Below, piece after piece: positions 1 to 9,228 of a stretch of DNA of 64,000 nt. The notes beneath the pieces are model-generated. The model was not told where the DNA came from and searched no databases. It worked only from the letters and a program-made list of their open reading frames with translations. A program made the position numbers and the translations under genes. This DNA is from Zoogloea sp. LCSB751 (GTDB lineage: Bacteria; Pseudomonadota; Gammaproteobacteria; Burkholderiales; Rhodocyclaceae): NCBI RefSeq assembly GCF_002028455.1, contig NZ_MWUM01000019.1, positions 1 to 64,000 of the forward strand, in the 5' to 3' direction. Every line of letters starts with the position of its first letter. The first letter of the stretch is position 1.

Positions 1-142
1 CGGGGAGATGCTACCCCATCGCTGGAGGCCGGATTCAGCCTGACGCTCGGTCAAGAGGGGATCGCCGGGTGCTTACCTAGAACCTCCGCAAGAGACGAGC
101 AAGATCGCCGCCCTCTGCTTAACTTAAAGATCCGATCGAGAC

Positions 143-1858
143 ATGTTTGACTCAGTGACCGTTAAAAACTTCATGCGCATAAGTGCCGACGTGAAGATAC
201 CATTAGGGCCAGTGACTATCCTCGTGGGCGAAAACGGATCAGGAAAATCATCGATTCTTCGGGCGATTCACTGGGCAATCCGCTGCGCCGTCTTGAGGGA
301 TGGCGCGGATCGTGTGACTCTGGAACGAATGGATTACGCACCAAGTCGAGATTTCCTGCATCTCGCACACAAGGTTCGTCTGAACAGTGAAGGTGCTTCC
401 CCAAAGGTGCGCGTGGTATTGGAATCAGGCACCGACAAGCTAGAAATTAACATGCATTCAACGCGCAATGATGCTGGAATCAAGGCGCTCGTTTCAGGAA
501 GCCTCTCAAGCACCGTCACAGCGACGTCTCAGCTTACAGCATACATTCCCGGCCTAGCAGGCCTATCAGAGGCTGAGTCACTTCTCGCTACTCCGGTCCT
601 TCATAGGCGAGCTGCATCAGGCGAAGGCGGTTCTGTGCTGAGGCATATCCTGCTCGGTTTAGCCAGCTCAGCAACTGGGCGCGAGACCATAGAAAAGCAT
701 GAAGAACTCTCGGAACTAAGTCGATGGGTCGGAAAGGTCTTTCCCGGAGTGCGCTTCTGGGTCAAGTTTGATCGACTGAGGGATGTGAACATTGACGCAA
801 AGTTCCTCACCAATGACATGGCTCAATCGGGCAAGAAGCTTGAGCTTCAGTGGCGATCACTTGATATGGCCGGCACTGGCTTCTTGCAAGTGGTCCAGAT
901 CTTTGCCTACTTGCTTCACTTCAAGCCACGGCTCCTGCTCATTGATGAACCCGATTCTCATCTTCATCCTGGGACTCAAGAAAGACTTATCTCAGCGATT
1001 GAAGAGGCTGCGAAGGAGTTCCCTGAGACCCAGTTCATGCTTGCGACGCACTCTCCTAGCTTAGTTCGAGCATCCAGTGCTACGTCTAAGGTGCTCTGGA
1101 TGAGCGATGGGGCTGTTCAAAGTAAAAGTGAAGATCAGGTTCGCCAGCGCATGGGGTGGGGAGCGCTAGACAAGGACCTCATGCTCATCACAGAAGACGG
1201 GAACCTTCAATTTATGAAGAACATTCTTGCGCAATGGCCTGATCTTGCGCGTAAGGTCTTGCTGTGGCCAACATTTGGCGCTGGGTCTTTACCTCGCGGC
1301 AGCGCACTGGCAAGAACCAGAAAGGAACTCGGTATTGCGGTTGCTGTTCACAGAGACCGAGATTTTTTATCCGATACAGATAAGGTAGCATTGATCAAAA
1401 AGATGGAATATGACACTCACAAAATTCCATTCTGGATGCCTGCCGGATCTGACATTGAGGCTGGATTCTGCTCACCTGAACACTTGGAGAAAGTGTTTGA
1501 AATTGATAGGTCTGACGCGATAGCTTTGCTAGAAGAAGCAGTTGCCCTCGTAGACGCTGATGCAGCAGAGACAGATTTCAATACGGCATATCAATCAGCC
1601 ATTGGCGGATTGAGCAAGGACGAGGTCAGCGTCCCGAGTAAGCGCTGGAGAGAGCTTGCAGGGCCCTGTGCCGCGACTATAAAAGGGAAAATACTCTTAA
1701 CGAAGGTCGAAGAGGCAGCTAAGAAGAGATACATCGGGACAACCGATGCGACGAAACTTCGAGGATTGAAACTCCTCTCTAACCCAGCAGCCCCAATGCA
1801 CGGTGATCTAAAGGCTCTGCTGGAGCAAGCAATCCTGACGCAGAAGCAGCGGTCGTAA
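143..1858 (+). CDS. OLD-like AAA ATPase with TOPRIM-like C-terminus
   Basis: The 571-residue protein has an SMC/ABC-type ATPase head. The Walker A motif GENGSGKSS is at about residues 29-37, Walker B LLLIDEPDSHLHPG at about 263-277, and a histidine switch LATHSPS near 305. The C-terminal third carries LITEDGN (about 350) and VHRDRDFL (about 402), which look like the Glu and DxD parts of a TOPRIM nuclease domain as in OLD-family proteins. OLD proteins are ATP-driven DNA nucleases; several act in phage defence (Gabija GajA, retron-linked OLD). No UvrD-like GajB partner is adjacent. The downstream gene converges on it, so it is not in an operon with it. The family is well supported; a defence role is inference. 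Confidence 0.8.
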   Translation: MFDSVTVKNFMRISADVKIPLGPVTILVGENGSGKSSILRAIHWAIRCAVLRDGADRVTLERMDYAPSRDFLHLAHKVRLNSEGASPKVRVVLESGTDKLEINMHSTRNDAGIKALVSGSLSSTVTATSQLTAYIPGLAGLSEAESLLATPVLHRRAASGEGGSVLRHILLGLASSATGRETIEKHEELSELSRWVGKVFPGVRFWVKFDRLRDVNIDAKFLTNDMAQSGKKLELQWRSLDMAGTGFLQVVQIFAYLLHFKPRLLLIDEPDSHLHPGTQERLISAIEEAAKEFPETQFMLATHSPSLVRASSATSKVLWMSDGAVQSKSEDQVRQRMGWGALDKDLMLITEDGNLQFMKNILAQWPDLARKVLLWPTFGAGSLPRGSALARTRKELGIAVAVHRDRDFLSDTDKVALIKKMEYDTHKIPFWMPAGSDIEAGFCSPEHLEKVFEIDRSDAIALLEEAVALVDADAAETDFNTAYQSAIGGLSKDEVSVPSKRWRELAGPCAATIKGKILLTKVEEAAKKRYIGTTDATKLRGLKLLSNPAAPMHGDLKALLEQAILTQKQRS

Positions 1859-2120
1859 AGCCTAAAGCACAAGTTATCGGTTGTTGACGATCACTTAGGC
1901 GACAGCTTTCTGGCGTCTTGTTCGCTCTCGTCTAAGACTCCTATGGGTCGGGTGCGGCCCTTCGTTCCAGCAACCGCGCCGCATCAGGTAGCTGTCGACC
2001 ACAACCAGCCAACCATAGAAGGAGGCTGTCACTCAATCGGCAGCTTCACTCAATACTCTGACTCGAACAAACCAGACAACGAGAGTCATACACCGACAAC
2101 CCAGTTCAATCTTGGAGTCG

Positions 2121-3356
2121 TCAATGAATCCTCAAGAATTCTTCAATCGAAAATGCAGGCTGATTGTATGCTTCTCCTAGCAGGTTGAAGACCTCGGTGA
2201 GGAATTGAACCTGCGTCTGTGGTTCCCATCTTGTGTCAGCACGGCCCATATAAATTTCACTCTCTAGTGTCGGGTATCGGCGGCCGAATTTGCTCCCCCA
2301 CACTGCATTCTGCAAGCCGGTGACCCCAGCCTCCACCTGCAATGGCCCCTTTGCCCCAATGTGATTAAGAAGCGCTAGTGTCCGCTCTAGGTGCTCCCGC
2401 CAACTATTGGGAATCACTCCCCATGCGAGCAAACGCTGCTGACTATCGGGATCGACGAAAGTTGCATTGCAATTGAATGCCCACACTTCGCTGGTTTTCT
2501 TAAACCACTGAGTCGCCGCGAGAGCCTTGCCGTCTCGGCCTATGCCAACTGCGACAACCCCAAGCGGATTGACACCGCCGTCGCCATTGATCCAAGGGTG
2601 GAGCACGTTCAGCCGATAGGGTTGCGGAAGATCATGGATATCACGAGGCCGCCAATTGCCGTCGTACCTCGCGGGAATTACTCGGAGGTAGAAGCGTGGT
2701 TCCTCAAGAACCGTCCAATTGCTCGCCCCCCCTTCATGGAAGTATCCATGATGTTGAATCGGCTCGCCATTCATCAACCATGTCGATTTGTCTCCAGGCC
2801 GCGCTGGTGCGCCTGGATATTCATAGCTCTTTGCCGCTTGATCGAGCACTCGACCTAGGCATCCTGCCAACGCCGACGCTAATGCTCCTACTAACTCTCG
2901 TTGCACCCGCTTCCGGTCGTCGGTTGACGCTGTCTCCGGAAGGTCGTAGGAAATAGGAGCACGTCGATGACGCAAGTCGAAAGGCAAATCCTCCGGCCTG
3001 CCCCCGTAGGCTCGATTAGTGACGAGGATGATACGTTCTGGACCGAGCGATGTGATCGCATGCCCAAGCTCAATCATCACATTAGGATTGGGCAGCAACT
3101 TACCATTCTCAGTTTTTCCAACGTACGTCAGATCGCCAACAAACACCGCGGCCTGACTAATTTTTTCGAAGATTGTGTCAACAATTGACACGAGACCTGG
3201 TTCACCTTTTGTGTCGTGGTCAACCTCCGGGCGCTCTGCCTCCGTCAGGCCAAGATCCGCAGCCACTTGCTTTAGTGCGAGAGCGAGGGCATCGCGGACA
3301 AAAAAATGGTTTTTCTTTCCGGGCGAATCGCTTTGCCATGACCAAAACACTTTCAT
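2121..3356 (-). CDS. TIR-like nucleotide-binding domain protein
   Basis: The 411-residue protein starts MKVFWSWQSD, followed by a helix. It then has VDTIFEKISQAAVFVGDLTYVG (about 58-80, reading across) and NPNVMIELGHA (about 90-100). This order is the Rossmann-like fold of bacterial TIR-like or predicted nucleotide-binding proteins, where the Glu of the ELG stretch occupies the place of the NADase glutamate. The C-terminal 250 residues are unassigned and may be a sensor. It is convergent with the OLD-like gene. NAD cleavage and abortive infection are inference from the fold. Confidence 0.6.
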   Translation of the reverse strand: MKVFWSWQSDSPGKKNHFFVRDALALALKQVAADLGLTEAERPEVDHDTKGEPGLVSIVDTIFEKISQAAVFVGDLTYVGKTENGKLLPNPNVMIELGHAITSLGPERIILVTNRAYGGRPEDLPFDLRHRRAPISYDLPETASTDDRKRVQRELVGALASALAGCLGRVLDQAAKSYEYPGAPARPGDKSTWLMNGEPIQHHGYFHEGGASNWTVLEEPRFYLRVIPARYDGNWRPRDIHDLPQPYRLNVLHPWINGDGGVNPLGVVAVGIGRDGKALAATQWFKKTSEVWAFNCNATFVDPDSQQRLLAWGVIPNSWREHLERTLALLNHIGAKGPLQVEAGVTGLQNAVWGSKFGRRYPTLESEIYMGRADTRWEPQTQVQFLTEVFNLLGEAYNQPAFSIEEFLRIH

Positions 3357-3599
3357 CTTCGGACTTCAACTCCATAGGGATGCTCACAGACGCGCATTGT
3401 ATAGATCACTGCGTCCAATGCTCCTAATCCATGGCACAGTGTTCGACGAAAGATAGCGGCTTGGCCCCCAAAGCGGCCGTAGGGCTTACGAAAACTCGGC
3501 AGTCCGTTGAGGGTCAGTAGCAGCCCCCTTGACCCCACCACTCTCCCCCACCCATACTCCCGCCGTTGCCTAAACAGTGGCGACCGGGTTTGACAGCTC

Positions 3600-3780
3600 G
3601 ACGAATCCAGGCGGATACCGGCCGCATTGCGGCCGTTTTTATTCGTCACGCCCTTGGTACGCTCAGATTTCACGATCAATGGCGGGCCGGGTGGGGAGGC
3701 TTCGGCCTGCCGGTTCCCTGGATTCCGGTCTGTCAACCCTGCTTTGGCCCGCCCCCCGATTGACAGCGGAGGGTGGAACA
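3600..3780 (+). other. Conserved-looking leader of integrative-element type
   Basis: The 557 bases between 3357 and 3913 hold no gene that I accept. They contain the GC-rich stretch around 3675-3745 (…GGCCGGGTGGGGAGGC… through …GTCTGTCAACCCTGC). From memory this resembles a leader found upstream of small genes on integrative conjugative elements of proteobacteria, often mis-called as protein. I see no clear hairpin terminator. It may be an untranslated leader or RNA element for the gene at 3914. Confidence 0.3.
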
Positions 3781-3913
3781 GTCCATCCAATCCAGGAGCA
3801 TCCTTCATGGCCGTTCAAGCCTTGGCGTGCGCGTTTCCGCGCGCGTCTGTTTCACTCCCCTGCCCTTCGCCCGCTTCACGCTGCGCTTGCCGCTCCGCAT
3901 GGAGGGCTGCGCG

Positions 3914-4195
3914 ATGAATACGCCGATGCAGTTTCCCTCGCCGTCCGACACGCTTTACGAGTTGACCGACAGCGCGAGCGCGATGGTCCTTACCGATCAG
4001 CTCACGGCGCGCCTGGCGCAGCTGCATGCGATGTTGTCGGCCACCCACGGCAATGCCGGCGACACGTTCCGCCGCCTCTGCCATGAGCATCAGGAGCACT
4101 ACATGTGGGCCTGCTACATGCTGGCCGGCGAAACGCGGGAGTTGATGACGGCGCTGGTGGAGAGGCAGCGAGTTGCGGCACTGCCGCTCCGGTAG
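3914..4195 (+). CDS. Small conserved-type hypothetical protein
   Basis: A 93-residue soluble protein beginning MNTPMQFPSPSDTLYELT. The start at 3914 is chosen because GGAGGG lies 7 bases upstream (3901-3906); the longer reading from 3773 runs through the leader. It is rich in Leu, Met and His and predicted largely helical, with no catalytic motif that I recognise. Its leader and composition resemble small accessory proteins of integrative elements, but the function is unknown. Confidence 0.55.
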   Translation: MNTPMQFPSPSDTLYELTDSASAMVLTDQLTARLAQLHAMLSATHGNAGDTFRRLCHEHQEHYMWACYMLAGETRELMTALVERQRVAALPLR

Positions 4196-4294
4196 CGCCT
4201 TTGGGAATGGGGCGGATGCTCGGGCCGGCAGGCTTGGTGCATCCGGGTTTGGGGGCGGAATGGTCTTGGGAGCATTCCGCCCGCAGTCGCCGGC

Positions 4295-4852
4295 TCAGTC
4301 GCCGGCTTGGTTGATGGCCAGGAAGTGGCGTACGGTGGGTGCCGAACGCACGCACTCCACAATCCATGCACAATGAATTCCGTGGAACCAGACGTAATCG
4401 GCGCAGGCAAAAGCTCCGATCCACGAGGCGGCAACAACGAGTAGATCGCAACGCCCGCTCTTCCACCAATTGAGGGAATGGCGGCAACACAGCCACGGCA
4501 CGCCAAGGGGGTTTGGCCAATCGGCCAACAGGTGCATTACCCCGCCGATGGCAAAGCCGATACCCAGCGGCGCCAGCGTGCTTTTGCCGAGCTGCTCATA
4601 GGAATAGAAAAGGAGCGCGATCCAGGCCAGCCCCCAATGCGTGAGGGTGCGATGCGTGATCCATAAACGGCGCGACCTCGACCACCAGGCTACCTCCAGC
4701 CAGTCGGGTGCGGTGCTGCCGGCCAAGCCCATCGCAAAGCTCAATGCGCTCCACATTTGATAAGGGCCACCCTCGCCGGCATGGGCGACCACAGCCGCCG
4801 CGATAACCGCCGCAGCCCAGCCAGTGGCGTGATGCGCTTTGTTTGAAGCCAT
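4295..4852 (-). CDS. YdjM/DUF457-type inner-membrane metal-dependent hydrolase family
   Basis: A 185-residue membrane protein with several hydrophobic segments. It has the family signature: MASNKAHHATG at the start (HxxTG), GSTAPDWLE (GxxxPDxxE), THRTLTHW (HRxxTHS-like) and LLADWPNPLGVPW (HLLxDxxNPxG-like). These His/Asp residues are those proposed to bind metal in YdjM/DUF457 proteins. The start is placed at 4852, where the family N-terminus begins; an in-frame ATG at 4900 would add 16 unrelated residues. In E. coli ydjM is LexA-regulated, but I see no LexA box here. Confidence 0.7.
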   Translation of the reverse strand: MASNKAHHATGWAAAVIAAAVVAHAGEGGPYQMWSALSFAMGLAGSTAPDWLEVAWWSRSRRLWITHRTLTHWGLAWIALLFYSYEQLGKSTLAPLGIGFAIGGVMHLLADWPNPLGVPWLCCRHSLNWWKSGRCDLLVVAASWIGAFACADYVWFHGIHCAWIVECVRSAPTVRHFLAINQAGD

Positions 4853-5017
4853 TGCTCGACGACGTTCTTTTTCCACAAGGGGAAAAATGGGGGGCCGCAA
4901 TGGTGGCAGAGTATTGAATAAAAATACAGTCTCGCACGCTATCGACGTGTTATTGCCTTGCAGATGAAAGCCGCTACAGACGTTCTGTGATCGCGTCCCT
5001 GGCTGGCCGGCGAGACG

Positions 5018-5353
5018 CTAAGCAAACTCATCCACATTGGTCCCCAGCTTGCCGTCCGTAGCCTTGGCGGAAGGCTGCGCCGCTGTTGTTGCCTTGCTGC
5101 CCTCCTCGGATTCCTGCTTCTTCTGGGCCTTGAGCTGCTCGATACGCGCCTCAAGCTGGGCGACTTGTTGCTGCAGCAGCTTGATCTTCTCCGCATTCTT
5201 TCCGGACGTGTCCTTCTGCGCGTTCTCGAGCTGCTTCTGCACGGTTTGAAGCTGCTTTTCCAGTGCTGCAATCTGTGGGTCGCTACTCACACTCGTGGTG
5301 GTGGTGGAGTGGGATGCGCTCGAGGCCGCGGAGACGGTAGCAATGGATGCCAT
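5018..5353 (-). CDS. FlxA-like coiled-coil protein
   Basis: A 111-residue protein. It has a Ser/Thr-rich N-terminus, then a heptad-type coiled coil (about 25-80: IAALEKQLQTVQKQLENAQK and on), then a low-complexity Ala/Ser/Lys tail. This matches the FlxA-like family, named for a sigma-28-dependent E. coli gene of unknown role. No other flagellar gene is adjacent, and it ends about 130 bases before the slipin gene's end. The family call rests on the coiled-coil architecture. Confidence 0.6.
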   Translation of the reverse strand: MASIATVSAASSASHSTTTTSVSSDPQIAALEKQLQTVQKQLENAQKDTSGKNAEKIKLLQQQVAQLEARIEQLKAQKKQESEEGSKATTAAQPSAKATDGKLGTNVDEFA

Positions 5354-5486
5354 TTGAGAACCTCATTCCTTATGGTTTTTCCATGTTTGCTATCGGCATC
5401 AGACCGGCAGAGTTTAAGAGGGACCGGTGGTAAAAGGAGGTAAAGACGGCCAGCTTGTCGGGCTACGGCGATTTCAGCGGTCTGGT

Positions 5487-6254
5487 TTATGGGTCTCTTT
5501 TGAGGAACGGGGCGACGAGATCCATCGGTAGCGGGAAGACGATGGTGGTGTTCTTGTCGGCTCCGATCACCGTCAGCGTTTCCAGATAGCGCAACTGGAT
5601 GGCCTGCGGTTCTTGCGCCAGGATCTTGGCGGCCTGATACAGCTTTTCTGAGGCCTGCAGTTCCCCTTCGGCATGAATCACTTTTGCGCGCCGCTCACGT
5701 TCCGCTTCGGCTTGTCTGGCAATGGCGCGGATCATGGATTCGGTCAGATCGACCTGCTTGATCTCGACGTTCGAGACTTTGATACCCCAGGTGTCCGTTT
5801 GCGTATCGAGTGCTTGCTGAATGTCCAGGTTCAGTCTTTCGCGCTCGGACAGCATGTCGTCGAGCAGATGCTTGCCCAGTACGGAGCGCAACATGGTCTG
5901 CGCCAATTGACTGGTGGCGTTCATGAAATCGACGACCTGGATGATGGCCTTTTGCGGGTCAACCACGCGGAAATAGACGACGGCACTGACCTTGACCGAT
6001 ACGTTGTCCTTTGAGATCACGTCCTGCGTGGGCACTTCCAGCACGACGGTGCGCAGATCGACCCGCACCGCCTGCTGAAAGGCGGGGATGACGATCACCA
6101 GGCCCGGCCCCTTCACCCGCTGGAATCGGCCGAGGGTGAAGACGACACCCCGCTCGTACTCGCGGAAAATGCGGATGGCCGAGGCGAGAAAGAGAACTGC
6201 CGCGAGAATCAGGAACGGCGTGAAGAAACCGGCGTCAACGGCATCCCAGAACAT
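5487..6254 (-). CDS. Slipin (SPFH/band 7 membrane protein)
   Basis: The 255-residue protein has one N-terminal hydrophobic segment (about 10-28), then an SPFH domain: FREYERGVVFTLGRFQRVKGPG, VDLRTVVLEVPTQDVISKDN and ALDTQTDTWGIKVSNVEIKQ. The C-terminal helix is EAERERRAKVIHAEGE, followed by a pore-like tail ending in FPLPMD. Slipins assemble into membrane microdomain cages and usually work with an NfeD-type protease partner. No NfeD gene lies beside it, which is unusual. A strong AGGAGG ribosome site precedes ATG at 6254. Confidence 0.9.
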   Translation of the reverse strand: MFWDAVDAGFFTPFLILAAVLFLASAIRIFREYERGVVFTLGRFQRVKGPGLVIVIPAFQQAVRVDLRTVVLEVPTQDVISKDNVSVKVSAVVYFRVVDPQKAIIQVVDFMNATSQLAQTMLRSVLGKHLLDDMLSERERLNLDIQQALDTQTDTWGIKVSNVEIKQVDLTESMIRAIARQAEAERERRAKVIHAEGELQASEKLYQAAKILAQEPQAIQLRYLETLTVIGADKNTTIVFPLPMDLVAPFLKRDP

Positions 6255-6323
6255 TTGAGGCCTCCTGTTCTTGAAGATTGCGCAACACTCTGGCAGGTAT
6301 GGCGCTCACCAAGACTACGCCGA

Positions 6324-7505
6324 TCAGCGCGCGGACGATACAGTGCCGGCCAGCCGGTCGAGGGTGCCCGACCAGGTGGTCAGGCCGAGGGCGACGAGCA
6401 CGATCAGCGCGCCGATCCACGGGGTTGCCATGATCCCGAGCTGGGCGACGATGTGGCCGCCGGCCCAGGCGCCGAATGCGATACCGACATTGAAGGCGGC
6501 AATGTTCAGTCCGGAGGCCACATCGACAGCGTGAGGCGTCGCCCGCTCCGCTTGTTGCACCACGTAGAGCTGCAGCCCGGCGACGTTGCCGAAGGCGACC
6601 GCGCCCCACAGCAGCACGGTGAGCACGACCAGCCACTTCGATGCGGCGGTGACGGCGAGCAGCAGCAGGACGGCGGCCAGCCCAGCAAAGATGATTTGCA
6701 GCGCACGCACCGGGCCCTTGCGGTCGGCCAGCTTGCCGCCCCAGACGTTGCCGACCGCCACCGACAGGCCGTAGATGAGCATCAGCACGCCGGTTGCCGA
6801 GGCCTGGAAACCGCTGATCTGTTCGAGCATCGGCGCCAGGTAGGTGAAGGCGGTGAACGAGCCGCCGTAGCCGAGCGCGGTCATCGCATAGACGAGCAGC
6901 AGGCGCGGCTTGCCGAGCACGGCAAACTGGCTGAGCAGTGATGCGGGCGCCGAGCGCGCGATATCCGCCGGCACCAGCAGCAGGCTGCCGACGAAGGCGA
7001 CGACTCCGAGTCCGGAGACGGCGAGGAAGGTCGCTTGCCAACCAAAGGTCTGGCCGATGAAGGTGCCGAGCGGCACGCCGGTAACGAGGGCGACGGTGAG
7101 GCCGGAGAACATCTGCGCAATCGCGGTGGCCGCCTTTTCCTTGGGGACCAGGCCGGTGGCGATGGTCGAACCGATGGAGAAGAAGACACCGTGCGCCAGC
7201 CCGGTCAGCACGCGGGCAATGATCAGTGCCTCGTAACCGGGCGCCCGCCAGGCCACCAGGTTGCCGATGGTGAACAGGGCCATCAGGCCGAGCAGCAGCA
7301 TCTTGCGCGGCACGCGGCCGGTCAGTGCGGTCAGCACCGGCGCACCGACGGCGACGCCGAGCGCATACAGACTGACCAGCAGGCCGGCGGAGGGCAGCGA
7401 TACGTCGAGGCTCGCGGCGATGGTCGGAATCAGGCCGACGATGACGAATTCGGTGGTGCCGATGGCGAAGGCGCTCAGCGTGAGCGCCCAGAGGGCAAGA
7501 GGCAT
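6324..7505 (-). CDS. MFS efflux transporter, DHA1 (AraJ/YdhP-like)
   Basis: A 393-residue protein with 12 predicted membrane spans. It starts MPLALWALTLSAFAIGTTEFVIVGL, a typical DHA1 helix 1 with the GTTEF motif. Loop 2-3 carries LTGRVPRKMLL (the motif A position) and helix 5 carries GVPLGTFIGQTFGW (motif C-like GxPxG). Such proteins export sugars, drugs or amino-acid derivatives by proton antiport. A reading frame extends upstream past 7505, but that part overlaps the divergent LysR gene. The divergent LysR gene 106 bases away is the likely regulator. Confidence 0.9.
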   Translation of the reverse strand: MPLALWALTLSAFAIGTTEFVIVGLIPTIAASLDVSLPSAGLLVSLYALGVAVGAPVLTALTGRVPRKMLLLGLMALFTIGNLVAWRAPGYEALIIARVLTGLAHGVFFSIGSTIATGLVPKEKAATAIAQMFSGLTVALVTGVPLGTFIGQTFGWQATFLAVSGLGVVAFVGSLLLVPADIARSAPASLLSQFAVLGKPRLLLVYAMTALGYGGSFTAFTYLAPMLEQISGFQASATGVLMLIYGLSVAVGNVWGGKLADRKGPVRALQIIFAGLAAVLLLLAVTAASKWLVVLTVLLWGAVAFGNVAGLQLYVVQQAERATPHAVDVASGLNIAAFNVGIAFGAWAGGHIVAQLGIMATPWIGALIVLVALGLTTWSGTLDRLAGTVSSAR

Positions 7506-7611
7506 GGCGGACTCCTGAAGCAATTTCGGGTTAGGGAGCCCGCATTGTCTTTGCTTGCCAAGCCGGGAAAAATGCGTCAAAAGAGCAATATCTTTTGATT
7601 TTGAATCAGCA

Positions 7612-8505
7612 ATGCTCGCCACCGAGACCCTGCAAGCCTTCGTTGCCGTCATCGACGAAGGCTCCTTCTCCGCTGCCGCCGAACGCCTGCAGCTGACGCC
7701 CTCCGGCATCAGCCGCAGCATCGGCAAGCTGGAAAAGCAGCTCGGCGTGCGCCTGATCACCCGCACGACGCGGCGGCTGGACCTGACCGACGAGGGCCGT
7801 TGGTTTCTCGACAACGCACGTGACATCCTCGGCCGCCTGGAGGCTACGGCGCTGACGCTGCAATCGGCCGCCGAGCATCCTTCCGGGCTGTTGCGCGTCA
7901 ACGCCGCCACGCCGGTGTTCAACCATGTGCTGGCGCCGTTGTTGCCCGAATTCTGCCGCCGCTATCCGCGCATCCAGCTCGAACTGACGTCCGGCGAAAC
8001 CATCGTCGATCTGATCGAGCAGCGCGCCGACGTGGCGCTGCGCGTTGGCCAGTTGCAGGATTCGACGCTCAACGCCCGGCTGCTGCTGGAGAGCCGTTTG
8101 CGCCTGGTGGCGGCGCCCGATTACCTGGCACGCCGCGGGCGTCCACAGAACGCGGACGACCTGGCGACGCACGCGCTGCTCGGCTTCACCCAGCCCTCAT
8201 CCCTGAACCTGTGGCCGCTGCAGCACGCCGGCGCCGACGGCTACCCGATCGAACCGACCATCGCCGCCTCCAACGGCGAGACGCTGGCCTTCCTGGCACG
8301 CACCGGCAACGGCATCGCCTGCCTGTCGGACTTCCTGGTCCGCGACGATCTCAGCGCGGGCAGCCTCATCGAGGTTCTGCCCGACGCCGTGCTGCCATGG
8401 AAGCAGCCCGTCTGGGCGGTGTTCTACCGTCAGGGTTTCCTGGCGGCGCGGGTCGCGCATTTTGTCGACTATCTGGCTACGCAGTTGCGCGGAGAAACCC
8501 GCTAG
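7612..8505 (+). CDS. LysR-family regulator divergent from MFS pump
   Basis: A 297-residue LysR protein. The N-terminal winged helix-turn-helix runs MLATETLQAFVAVIDEGSFSAAAERLQLTPSGISRSIGKLE (read in pieces, about 1-60), and the effector domain follows from about 90. It is of the PecT/AaeR type, with an LrhA-like GETIVDLIEQRADVALRVG segment. ATG at 7612 fits the family start; an upstream in-frame start at 7555 would overlap the promoter. Divergent placement implies control of the MFS pump at 6324-7505. The ligand is unknown. Confidence 0.9.
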   Translation: MLATETLQAFVAVIDEGSFSAAAERLQLTPSGISRSIGKLEKQLGVRLITRTTRRLDLTDEGRWFLDNARDILGRLEATALTLQSAAEHPSGLLRVNAATPVFNHVLAPLLPEFCRRYPRIQLELTSGETIVDLIEQRADVALRVGQLQDSTLNARLLLESRLRLVAAPDYLARRGRPQNADDLATHALLGFTQPSSLNLWPLQHAGADGYPIEPTIAASNGETLAFLARTGNGIACLSDFLVRDDLSAGSLIEVLPDAVLPWKQPVWAVFYRQGFLAARVAHFVDYLATQLRGETR

Positions 8506-8526
8506 CGCGCCCGCTGATCGGCATCA

Positions 8527-9108
8527 CTAGCGTGAGTGCGGATTCAGGAAGCCACGCATCACCCTGGTCAGTCGTGGCATCACGACCCAGGTCATCGTCA
8601 CGACGATGAGTCCGGTGAGCAAGGCGACCTTGGGCAGGAACGGCAGATACGGTCGCAGCAGCGGCTCGATCAGCCACAGGACCAGCGACACCGTGGGGAA
8701 GATGCCCATCCATGTCACCAGCGCCATGCGTGCCCGCGGCGGGTGCATCGTCGCAGGCACGACGGCCGGGGTGAACCAGGCCTCCAGCCCGGAGAGGCGG
8801 CGATACTCCGGATCGGTGTCGGCCAGCTTGCGCATCCGCGCCAGCAGATCCGAACGCGCTGCGCTGGCATCCCAATTGGCGAGCGCTTCTTCCGATGCAA
8901 AGCGGATGATGACCTGGTGCTCGTTGCCCGGTTCGTCGGCCGGGATCAGTTCCGCACCGAGGAAGCCCTTGCAGGCCTGCATCTGCTGGAACATCTCGCC
9001 GACAAGCGCTTCATATGCAGCCTCATTTCCCGCCCGGATGTGGCGGCGGGCGACGCGGATAACGGGGTTCGCGGTACTGGGCTGGGTCTTGGTGGCGCTG
9101 TTTTCCAT
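8527..9108 (-). CDS. Antibiotic-biosynthesis-monooxygenase-type protein with membrane tail
   Basis: A 193-residue protein. Residues about 15-110 form an ABM (dimeric alpha-beta barrel) domain: VIRVARRHIRAGNEAAYEAL, QACKGFLGAELIP, HQVIIRFASEEALANWDAS. The rest has two hydrophobic helices (about 125-145 and 158-178) separated by a short loop, as in the DUF/ABM membrane-tail family. The substrate is unknown. Start 9108 is preferred over 9216 because the longer form enters the promoter of the divergent LysR gene, which probably regulates it. Confidence 0.8.
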   Translation of the reverse strand: MENSATKTQPSTANPVIRVARRHIRAGNEAAYEALVGEMFQQMQACKGFLGAELIPADEPGNEHQVIIRFASEEALANWDASAARSDLLARMRKLADTDPEYRRLSGLEAWFTPAVVPATMHPPRARMALVTWMGIFPTVSLVLWLIEPLLRPYLPFLPKVALLTGLIVVTMTWVVMPRLTRVMRGFLNPHSR

Positions 9109-9169
9109 GATCTTCCTCACGATGGTTTGATGGCCTTGCGCTTGGCTTGATTGGAGTATGGCAATCATC

Positions 9170-9200
9170 GATATATAGTTGAAATCGATTGTTGATATTC
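9170..9200. promoter_or_regulatory. Candidate LysR operator between divergent genes
   Basis: The 120-base gap between the monooxygenase-like and LysR genes contains two ATCGAT hexamers, the first near 9168 and the second near 9184, with AT-rich DNA between. Paired short palindromes with T-N11-A geometry are typical of LysR binding sites. This is a pattern match only. Confidence 0.3.
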
Positions 9201-9228
9201 GACCAATCCGCCACATGGATAGCTCACC

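Noticed and set aside
1859..2120. Possible gene in the gap between the first two convergent genes
   Set aside because: Only a short frame from 1943 that overlaps the TIR-like gene's 3' end; no family resemblance.
3353..3808. A 151-codon minus-strand frame before the TIR-like gene
   Set aside because: Low-complexity reading through the intergenic leader; no ribosome site or family.
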